Assembly (NCBI RefSeq): GCF_007858255.1
Contig: NZ_VFEU01000031.1
Coordinates: 1 to 56,950 of the forward strand
Reading direction: 5' to 3'
DNA from: Pseudomonas rhodesiae
GTDB lineage: Bacteria > Pseudomonadota > Gammaproteobacteria > Pseudomonadales > Pseudomonadaceae
Length of the DNA: 56,950 nt
Every line of letters starts with the position of its first letter. Position 1 is the first letter of the stretch. The translations under genes were made by a program, and so were the position numbers. Under the pieces are notes generated by a model, which was not told where the DNA came from, did not search any database, and saw only the letters and a program-made list of their open reading frames with translations. Of this stretch, positions 50,798 to 56,950 are shown in pieces.

Positions 50798-51418
50798 TCA
50801 GACTTCCGTCTGCTCGGCCATTTCCAAGGCATCATCGACCTCGATTCCCAGGTATCTGACAGTGCTTTCAAGCTTCGTATGACCAAGCAGGAGTTGGACG
50901 GCTCTCAGGTTCTTCGTCCTGCGATAGATCAACGAAGCCTTGGTTCTCCTTAGCGTGTGGGTTCCGTACATGGTTGGATCAAGGCCAATAGCTGTCACCC
51001 AAGCTTTGACTATTCGAGCGTATTGCCTGGTGGAAAGATGGTCTGAGGCGTGCAACCGGCTCGGGAACAAGAAGTCCTCGCTGCGGAGACGCGCCTCGCG
51101 CATCCAAGCCTCCAGAACCGTTCGGGTTTGCTCAGTGATTTCAAACTGCACTGGGTGCTGAGTTTTTTGCTGCATCACGATGGCCCGTGACGACACATGC
51201 TCCCCATGGGCGATGTCTCGGACTCGCAACTTGGTTAAGTCACAGGCACGCAGCTTGCTATCGATGGCCAAGTTGAATAGCGCCAAATCACGCGCCTTCT
51301 CAGCAAGCTGAAGTCTTACTCGGATAGCCCAGATATCTCTGACTCGGAGCGGGGCTTTCTGACCGACAAGCTTTCCCTTGTTCCAAGGCTGATGGCTGTA
51401 TGTAGCAATGGTGTTCAT
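50798..51418 (-). CDS. short tyrosine recombinase (catalytic domain only, Fim-recombinase size)
   Basis: The protein has 206 residues (ATG 51418). All catalytic elements are visible: Arg I in SKLRACDLTKLRVRDI (~57), Lys in MQQKTQHPV, HxxR in GTHTLRRTKAS (~152), His in LLLGHTKLES and nucleophile Tyr in STVRYLGIE (~190). The N-terminal core-binding (SAM-like) domain of usual integrases is absent, as in FimB/FimE-type invertases of about 200 residues. It may be a stand-alone invertase or resolvase, or an integrase relic of a nearby element. Confidence 0.9.
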   Translation of the reverse strand: MNTIATYSHQPWNKGKLVGQKAPLRVRDIWAIRVRLQLAEKARDLALFNLAIDSKLRACDLTKLRVRDIAHGEHVSSRAIVMQQKTQHPVQFEITEQTRTVLEAWMREARLRSEDFLFPSRLHASDHLSTRQYARIVKAWVTAIGLDPTMYGTHTLRRTKASLIYRRTKNLRAVQLLLGHTKLESTVRYLGIEVDDALEMAEQTEV

Positions 51419-51567
51419 GGCTCGTCCTCCACGTTGAGGGAGGACAAGAGTGGATCAGTCACAATGGCTGGTGGTCGCTATCCGACCCATAGCTGTCGTT
51501 CACCAGCGGAAAACTGCTCCGCAACGGACTGTCGAAAATAGCTCGGCGGAGAAATCAAAAACCTTCA

Positions 51568-52485
51568 TCAGATTGTCGAGGTTTCAAGCGTATCGGCTTC
51601 ATTGAACAGTTCGCGCATCACCACCACGAACGCTTCAGCCGGGCGGGATGGGTTCTGGGTTTGCGACGAGGCGATCACGACTCGTTGCGGTGGGATGCTA
51701 GCGTCAAATGGGCGACACACGATGGGTCGCCCGTCGTAGCTCAAGTCTCCAGCGGGTCGAGTGACGAGAATCGACACTCCGTGCCCATGTGCCACGAGTG
51801 AGCGCACCATTTCCACCGAGCGCAACTCCATAATGACATTGGGCTCTACACCGCCCGAGCGGAACAGTGACAGGAAATAGTCGCGACTGTGAGGTAGGTC
51901 TAGAAGGATAAAGGGCTCGGTTTGCAAATCCTGAATACACAAGCTGGCTTTTGCTGCCAGATGATGCCCTTCGGGCAGCAGCACATAAGGTGATTGCAGT
52001 CCCACCGCCTGTAGCTTGACCTTACGAGCCAGGTTCATGTCATAGATCAGCGCTAAATCAAGGGTGCCGCGCTCCACCCGTTCAATCAGTTCCTCGGTGT
52101 CACCTTCGACAATGGCGACTCGTACCTCAGGAAAGCGCTGCTTGAAGCGCTCGACCATGGTGGGGACATGTCGCGCGCCCAACGTTGCAAAGCAACCCAC
52201 CGAAAGGTCCCCCACCACGCTATCAGTCTCCTTGGCAGAGAGCTGCGCGGCACTTTGCAGTAGCTGCCTTGCTTGCTGGTAACGGCGGGTTCCGGCGGAG
52301 CTGAGTTCGATCCCTTTGCCTGGAATCCTCACGAACAAGCGCTCATCCCATAAGGCTTCCAACTCCGCAATCGCGTTTGATATCGAGGGTTGGGACACAC
52401 TCAGCGACTTCGCCGCATTGACGGTACTTCGACATTGGGCCGCTGCTACAAAATATTCGATTTGCCGAAGGCTGAAGTGAATCAT
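51568..52485 (-). CDS. LysR family transcriptional regulator
   Basis: The protein has 305 residues (ATG 52485). The N-terminal helix-turn-helix is LRQIEYFVAAAQCRSTVNAAKSLSVSQPSISNAIAELE (residues 6-42). The effector domain follows (VGDLSVGCFATLGARHVPTMVERFKQRFPEVRVAIVEG, FILLDLPHSRDYFLSLF). It is divergent from the permease-ligase operon and presumably controls it, using an aromatic or heterocyclic acid as inducer (inference). Confidence 0.94.
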   Translation of the reverse strand: MIHFSLRQIEYFVAAAQCRSTVNAAKSLSVSQPSISNAIAELEALWDERLFVRIPGKGIELSSAGTRRYQQARQLLQSAAQLSAKETDSVVGDLSVGCFATLGARHVPTMVERFKQRFPEVRVAIVEGDTEELIERVERGTLDLALIYDMNLARKVKLQAVGLQSPYVLLPEGHHLAAKASLCIQDLQTEPFILLDLPHSRDYFLSLFRSGGVEPNVIMELRSVEMVRSLVAHGHGVSILVTRPAGDLSYDGRPIVCRPFDASIPPQRVVIASSQTQNPSRPAEAFVVVMRELFNEADTLETSTI

Positions 52486-52525
52486 TATTTTTAATTCGCT
52501 GTATCAACAGTGCATATTTTTAATT
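52486..52525. promoter_or_regulatory. direct repeat in the LysR-permease gap
   Basis: TATTTTTAATT occurs at 52486-52496 and 52515-52525, 29 bases apart, directly next to the lysR start. Between them CTGTATCAACAG is a short inverted sequence. LysR regulators often bind two AT-rich sites of this spacing, so this is a candidate site. Confidence 0.5.
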
Positions 52526-52628
52526 ATATACCCCGCCGCTTAACCTCAGTCCATCCACAGCCTGTGTCCTTCCAAAAAACGCGCTGATCTGGCGCAGATG
52601 CTGCACTAACAATATCGAGGATTCGCCC

Positions 52629-54053
52629 ATGGCTAGTTCAACTGCGCCTGTTGCACCGAGGTCGGTAATTGAAACCCGCTCCATCGATTACATACCGGAA
52701 AACGAGCGCCATGGCAGCGCCTTCGGTCAGTTCACACTGTGGCTGGGTGTGAACCTGAACATCACGGCCATCGTCACCGGGGCTTTGGCGGTGGTGCTGG
52801 GAGGCGATGTATTCTGGTCGTTGATTGGCCTTCTGATAGGCCAAGTACTTGGCAGCATCGTCATGGGCCTGCAAGCTGCCCAGGGGCCGGCGATTGGCCT
52901 GCCACAGATGATCCGCAGTCGCGTGCAGTTCGGTGTCTATGGTGCGGTCATTCCGCTTGTACTGGTGAGTTTGTTGTACGTGGGGTTCTCGGCGGGCGGC
53001 ACGTTGCTGGCCGGTCAATCGGTGGCGAAAGTGCTATCGATCGCGGACTGGCAGGGCATCATTCTGTTCGGCCTGGTAACCCTGTTGTTGGCGACCCTTG
53101 GGTATCGCACCATCCACTCCATCGCCAAAGTAGCCAGCGTGGTGGGCGTCATTGCCTTTATCTACATGTTCGGTGCGTTGCTGGCCCGGCACGATATCCA
53201 TGCGCTGCTCGACAATCGTCACTTCGTCGCTGCCAACTTCGTGTTTTCGATCTCGTTGGCAGCCGCCTGGCAGATTTCGTATGGGCCATATGTAGCGGAC
53301 TACTCCCGATATTTGCCCAGTCAGACGTCCAAGTTGAAGATCTTTCTGGCTGCATCGCTGGGCACAGTACTGGGATCACAGGCCGCCATGACCTTCGGTG
53401 TGTTTGCCGCAGCCCTCGCCGGAACCGCCTTCTCGGGCCATGAGGTAGAGTTTGTCGTCAGCCTGGGCTCGACGGGTGTGTTGGCCATGATCCTGTATCT
53501 GGTGGTCGGCTTCGGCAAGATCACCATGATGACCCTCAACGCTTACAGCAGCTACATGTCCAGCGCGACCATTGTCAGCGCGTTCTGCGGCGTCAGCAGA
53601 GTGTCTCTGGCCCATCGCTTCATCTATGTGCTGGGAATGGTGTCCGTTGCAGTGCTGATTGCCCTGGCCGGTTCCCACAGCTTTATCAGTGCGTTTTCTT
53701 CCTTCCTCATTTTTCTCCTGGCGTTCATCACCCCCTGGAGCGCGATCAGCCTGGCCGACGTGTTCTTCGTCAACGGCACGCGCTATGACCTGGCAGCTCT
53801 CAATGATCCCGCTGGCCGCTATGGCCGTTGGAACTGGCCGGTTATTGCCACCTACTGCTGTGGGGTACTGATGGAGTTGCCGTTCATTTCCAGCGGTTTC
53901 TACACCGGACCGGTCGCCCGTGCGCTGAACTATGCAGATGTTTCCTGGGTGGTCGGCCTGCTGGGTACCGGAATGCTTTATTGCCTGGTCAGTCGGCGAA
54001 TGGCCGCCAGGGTGCCACCGTCCCTGACGCCTGCTCTCGACAGCAAAGCCTAA
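52629..54053 (+). CDS. NCS1-type purine/cytosine permease family transporter
   Basis: The protein has 474 residues with about 12 membrane helices. It starts with the polar segment SIDYIPENERHGSAFGQFTLWLGVNLNITAIVTGAL, characteristic of cytosine/purine permeases. Other helices include FWSLIGLLIGQVLGSIVMGLQAAQGPAIGLPQMIRSRVQFG and AAWQISYGPYVADYSRYLP, the conserved TM6 region. NCS1 proteins import nucleobases, hydantoins, allantoin or nicotinate-like heterocycles with Na+ or H+. The neighbouring CoA ligase suggests a heterocyclic or aromatic carboxylic acid. Confidence 0.93.
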   Translation: MASSTAPVAPRSVIETRSIDYIPENERHGSAFGQFTLWLGVNLNITAIVTGALAVVLGGDVFWSLIGLLIGQVLGSIVMGLQAAQGPAIGLPQMIRSRVQFGVYGAVIPLVLVSLLYVGFSAGGTLLAGQSVAKVLSIADWQGIILFGLVTLLLATLGYRTIHSIAKVASVVGVIAFIYMFGALLARHDIHALLDNRHFVAANFVFSISLAAAWQISYGPYVADYSRYLPSQTSKLKIFLAASLGTVLGSQAAMTFGVFAAALAGTAFSGHEVEFVVSLGSTGVLAMILYLVVGFGKITMMTLNAYSSYMSSATIVSAFCGVSRVSLAHRFIYVLGMVSVAVLIALAGSHSFISAFSSFLIFLLAFITPWSAISLADVFFVNGTRYDLAALNDPAGRYGRWNWPVIATYCCGVLMELPFISSGFYTGPVARALNYADVSWVVGLLGTGMLYCLVSRRMAARVPPSLTPALDSKA

Positions 54054-54103
54054 CTGGATTTCCAATCCAATCAGCCTTCACTTCACTCTCAGGTAGTCTT
54101 TTC

Positions 54104-55717
54104 ATGACATCGGATAAATCCCGCTTCGCACGCGAAAACTTGCCCGGCGACCCATACGCAATGCTGTTGCACTGCGCGAACCGCTGGCCGGACAAGGAGG
54201 CGCTCGTATTTGACTCCACACCTCAGCGGCTGACCTTCAGCCAATGGTTGCTTGCTTCCCAGACACTGGCCTGTGCCTTGCGGCGGCGCGGGATTCAACC
54301 CGGCAGCTCGGTGGCATTGTGGGCGGAAAACAGAATCGAATGGCCAATCGCGCAGGTCGCCATCGCTGCCATTGGTGCGGTGCTGGTGCCGGTTAATACG
54401 CACTTTCGCGAGGACGACCTCCTGCATGTGCTGGACCACAGTCAGTCGGTGGCGATCTTGCTTTCCGCGCGCTTTCGCTCCAGTGACTATCTGTCCATGA
54501 CACTGGACACTCGTAACCGGTTACCCCTTCTGCGCGACGTGATTTGTTTCGACGGACCTGGGCTTCACGCTGAGAATTGCTGGAGTTACGCAGCACTGAT
54601 GAGCGAAGGACCGCAGCTGCCATTTCAGGCGTGGCCCTGGTCGCCTCGCGAGCTGGCCAGCATCCAGTACACCTCCGGCACCACAGGGCGGCCAAAGGGC
54701 GCTGAACTGTGCTTCGAAGGCATGTTGATGAATGCACGAGGAACCGTCGCGCGTCTGGCGGTTACCGCCGAGGATCGCTGGACTTCCATCATTCCGCTAT
54801 TCCACTGCGCGGGCTGCATTATGAATGTGCTCTCAGCGCTGGCCGCAGGGGCTACGTATGTGGGGGTCAGTGCCTTCGAAGCCGAGCGAATGTTGCACCT
54901 CGTGGAGGCCGAGCGCTGTACGCTGCTGACGGGCGTTCCCACCTCTTATCTGGCCATGCTGGAGCACCCGCGACGAACACAGTACGACCTTGGCTCGTTG
55001 CGGGCGGGCACTTGCGGTGGCGCCGATTGCGACCCGGCTTTGCTCGAACGCTGCGCGTCTGCGTTCCCGATTCCAGGCCTGGTACAGGTGTACGGCCAGA
55101 CTGAAGCCAGCACCCTTATCGCTTTGGACAGTTGCGAGAGTGCGCAGCGATTCACCACCGCCGGCATGCCATTGCCAGGCATGCAGGTGCGCGTGTGTGA
55201 TCCGGACAACGGCCAGGTGCTGGCCTGCGGTGAGACCGGGCAGGTTCAGGTGCGCGGGCCCATGGTGATGCTCGGTTATCATCGTGACCCGCTGGAGACT
55301 ACTCGTTGTATCGACCTCGATGGCTGGATGCAGACGGGGGATCTCGGACGCGTTACCGCCGATGGCCGAGTGGAACTTGTGGGAGGACGGTTACGCGACA
55401 TGATCATCCGCGGTGGCGAGAACATCTACCCGGTGGAGGTGGAGAACCTGCTACGCGGCCACCCGGCGATCACCGAAATCGCTGTATTTGCCATGCCGGA
55501 TCCTTTCTACGGCGAAGTGGTCGCCGCGGCGGTCGAGTTGGGTGGGGCGCTCTCCGCTGCGCAGGTGAAGCAAGCGTGTGCCGGAAAAATCGCTGGGTTC
55601 AAGCATCCATCCAGGGTGTTCAAGGTCAGCCAATGGCCCATGACGTCCAGTGGAAAAATACTCAAGCGCGAGCTGAAAGCCCAAGCCATGGCGATGCAGT
55701 TGGAGGAATTGCCATGA
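54104..55717 (+). CDS. AMP-binding acyl-CoA ligase
   Basis: The protein has 537 residues (ATG 54104). The ANL superfamily motifs are clear: P-loop IQYTSGTTGRPKGAEL (~185), VYGQTEAS (~330), TGDLGRV (~413), the hinge GRLRDMIIRGGENIYPVEVENLL (~430), and the catalytic Lys in TSSGKILKRELKA (~520). It activates a carboxylic acid with ATP to the CoA thioester. It is followed by a coupled gene (overlap at 55714) for a thioesterase-isomerase fusion, so ligase and thioesterase act on the same pool. Confidence 0.94.
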   Translation: MTSDKSRFARENLPGDPYAMLLHCANRWPDKEALVFDSTPQRLTFSQWLLASQTLACALRRRGIQPGSSVALWAENRIEWPIAQVAIAAIGAVLVPVNTHFREDDLLHVLDHSQSVAILLSARFRSSDYLSMTLDTRNRLPLLRDVICFDGPGLHAENCWSYAALMSEGPQLPFQAWPWSPRELASIQYTSGTTGRPKGAELCFEGMLMNARGTVARLAVTAEDRWTSIIPLFHCAGCIMNVLSALAAGATYVGVSAFEAERMLHLVEAERCTLLTGVPTSYLAMLEHPRRTQYDLGSLRAGTCGGADCDPALLERCASAFPIPGLVQVYGQTEASTLIALDSCESAQRFTTAGMPLPGMQVRVCDPDNGQVLACGETGQVQVRGPMVMLGYHRDPLETTRCIDLDGWMQTGDLGRVTADGRVELVGGRLRDMIIRGGENIYPVEVENLLRGHPAITEIAVFAMPDPFYGEVVAAAVELGGALSAAQVKQACAGKIAGFKHPSRVFKVSQWPMTSSGKILKRELKAQAMAMQLEELP

Positions 55718-56706
55718 GCACACCGATCATCGGCCACCGGCATCACTGCGCATTCGTACCAGGGCTTCAACAGACGGCTGCCGCCATCGGTAATGCCGGG
55801 GTGCAGGTGGTATCTACGCCGGCACTTATTGCTCTGCTGGAGGAAACGGCGGGCAGTGGCGTTCAGGCTTTCTGCGTTCCGGGATGGGGCACGGTTGGCA
55901 CTAAAGTGGATATTGCGCATTTGAGCCCGGCCTGGCCGGGCATTGAGGTCCAGTGCGAAGCCGTGTTGGAGTCGACCAAGGGCCGCACGTTGAGTTTCGC
56001 GGTGAGCGCGAGCCAACAAGGGCGGTTAGTGATGCGCGGCCATCACGAACGAGTGAGGGTCGACCTCAGCCGCTTCTCCCTACCGCAACCGATCAGTGCG
56101 GGCGAGCCAATTGAGTTTTTTTTCGATTTTCACAGTCCATGGTGCTACCTGGCTATGCCGCGCTTGCGAGAAATCGCCGCTGCCCATGGTCGAGCGATTC
56201 ATTGGCGGCCTATGCACTTGGCCAACCTGATCGATCACATCGGGGGGCGGCGACCACTGGAAGCATCGCCAGCATTTGTGCGGTGGTTTCAGCAGGATTT
56301 GCAGGATTGGGCTCGACTGAGACGCTTGACGCTAAGCTACCACCCTCAGTTTCCATTACGGCCTTCCCGAGCTTTGCGTTGCAGCTTGTATGCAATCGAG
56401 AAGGGAAAGGGCGTGGAGTTCATCTTCAACGTGATGCGAGCTTACTGGAGTGAAAACCGGGATATCAGCGACCTGGAGATCCTCGGCGATCTGGCGATTG
56501 CAGCAGGCCTGGACCGAAGTGCAACTATTCAAGCTGCTTCCGATGAGCGATTCAAACTGGCACTGGAGGCTAACAACGATCAAGCCGTGCAGGTAGGCGT
56601 TTTCGGTGCTCCGACCTTCATCGCCGATTCGAAGCTGTTCTGGGGCAATGATCGGCTGGAAATGATGGGAGATTATCTAGCCCAGAGTAACGGTCAGAAC
56701 AATTAG
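55714..56706 (+). CDS. fusion of FlK-like hotdog thioesterase and HCCA isomerase/DsbA-like domain
   Basis: The protein has 330 residues; ATG 55714 overlaps the ligase stop and uses GGAGGAA inside it. Residues 1-125 match fluoroacetyl-CoA-thioesterase-like hotdog proteins, with the Thr/Glu/His set T35 (VVSTPAL), E43 (ALLEETAG) and H69 (VDIAHLSPAWPG). Residues ~128-330 match the 2-hydroxychromene-2-carboxylate isomerase / kappa-GST family: IEFFFDFHSPWCYLAMPRL, WRPMHLANL, and VGVFGAPTFIADSKLFWGNDRLEMM. In this family the usual SPYSYLA segment is here SPWCYLA. Isomerase and thioesterase in one chain next to a CoA ligase suggest a channelled step on an aromatic CoA thioester. Confidence 0.88.
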   Translation: MSTPIIGHRHHCAFVPGLQQTAAAIGNAGVQVVSTPALIALLEETAGSGVQAFCVPGWGTVGTKVDIAHLSPAWPGIEVQCEAVLESTKGRTLSFAVSASQQGRLVMRGHHERVRVDLSRFSLPQPISAGEPIEFFFDFHSPWCYLAMPRLREIAAAHGRAIHWRPMHLANLIDHIGGRRPLEASPAFVRWFQQDLQDWARLRRLTLSYHPQFPLRPSRALRCSLYAIEKGKGVEFIFNVMRAYWSENRDISDLEILGDLAIAAGLDRSATIQAASDERFKLALEANNDQAVQVGVFGAPTFIADSKLFWGNDRLEMMGDYLAQSNGQNN

Positions 56707-56823
56707 TCCCTGGCGATGGAGGAGCGTTGAATCAGGCTTAAAGAGTGGGAAGGTTTCTGTATTGCTTCATTTGACGAACCGCTCCTCAATTCATACCCGG
56801 GAGCAAGTCGACTGACTGCTTAT

Positions 56824-56950
56824 GGCCGATTCTGTTGAAAAAGTAGCTCTCCTGTTTGGCCTGGGGCAAAATCACTCCATCGGCCAGCGGGAGAATACGC
56901 AGCATGATGGGACAGTTATCGAGTGGGCAGGAGCGGCTGTTTTACTCGTT
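56824..56950 (+). mobile_element. left end of an IS5-type insertion sequence (cut by the window edge)
   Basis: The terminal sequence GGCCGATTCTGTTGAAAAAG, starting at 56824, is the IR-like end seen on Pseudomonas IS5-type elements. It is followed after 80 bases by the start of a transposase. The right end and target duplication lie outside the window. Confidence 0.75.
56904..56950 (+). CDS. IS5/IS1182-like transposase, 5' end only
   Basis: The first 15 codons read MMGQLSSGQERLFYS, the characteristic start of a DDE transposase of this type (followed normally by FNLEDHVPxxHLLR). ATG is at 56904 or 56907. The rest lies beyond the window, so intactness cannot be judged. Confidence 0.75.
   Translation, partial: MMGQLSSGQERLFYS

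Noticed and set aside
1..56950. CRISPR array, rRNA or tRNA genes
   Set aside because: No regularly spaced repeats, rRNA segments or tRNA-like sequences were found when reading through the window.

Overview
The window looks like a Pseudomonas chromosome, most likely of the fluorescens group. Reasons: moderate-to-high GC with Pseudomonas-like codon use, a REP element of the 'GTGGGAGCGGGCTTGCCCGCGA' type inside the ectoine cluster, a DUF3077-like small gene behind a structured leader, and a Pseudomonas-style Rhs protein. No rRNA, tRNA or CRISPR array was seen. The region is a mosaic: intact metabolic or stress operons alternate with pieces of mobile elements and decayed genes.

Layout. (1) 1-4.9 kb: the 5' part of a large Rhs/YD-repeat polymorphic-toxin gene (minus strand, cut by the window edge), a frameshifted DUF1016/PDDEXK nuclease gene, and a YcaC-like cysteine hydrolase. 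(2) 5.0-11.3 kb: an envelope-stress cluster equivalent to E. coli yjfIJKLMC (DUF2170, PspA/IM30, DUF2491, DUF350, DUF1190 lipoprotein, glutathionylspermidine-synthase-like ATP-grasp). It has a rhomboid protease and a K+ channel inserted between yjfJ and yjfK, two identical 12-bp palindromes upstream, and a strong intrinsic terminator inside. (3) 11.3-13.2 kb: a damaged DarTG toxin-antitoxin locus. (4) 13.5-19.1 kb: a structured leader plus DUF3077 gene, then a small replicon-like element (ribbon-helix-helix-like protein, winged-helix-like protein, AlpA, HUH-like inovirus Gp2 protein) with large hairpins between alpA and gp2. It ends in a truncated gene at the next junction.

(5) 19.1-30.4 kb: a GntR/FCD regulator divergent from a translationally coupled operon: peptide-type ABC importer, epimerase, PuuE-like deacetylase, SDR, dihydropyrimidinase and a FAH/hydratase-like enzyme. 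It looks like an uncharacterised catabolic pathway for a cyclic amide or ureide-like compound. (6) 30.4-36.0 kb: a decayed zone (broken VOC gene, SDR fragment) followed by a block typical of integrative conjugative elements or plasmids (small membrane protein, RadC, Cys-rich hydrolase/metal-binding protein, YqaJ recombinase, DUF932, zinc ribbon). (7) 36.3-49.1 kb: a complete ectoine/5-hydroxyectoine uptake and degradation cluster: doeD, doeC, doeX, doeB, doeA, eutC, eutB and enuR on the minus strand, divergent from ehuBCDA. A shared motif in both enuR flanks is a candidate EnuR operator. (8) 49.1-51.4 kb: small phage/element-like genes and a short Fim-sized tyrosine recombinase. (9) 51.6-56.7 kb: a LysR regulator divergent from an NCS1 permease, an acyl-CoA ligase and an unusual FlK-like thioesterase / HCCA-isomerase fusion. 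(10) The window ends inside an IS5-type insertion sequence.

Several genes carry single-base frameshifts, two of them in C/G homopolymers. These may be real decay or slippage, or consensus errors. All functional statements rest on reading the translated sequences and recalling families; no database search was run.
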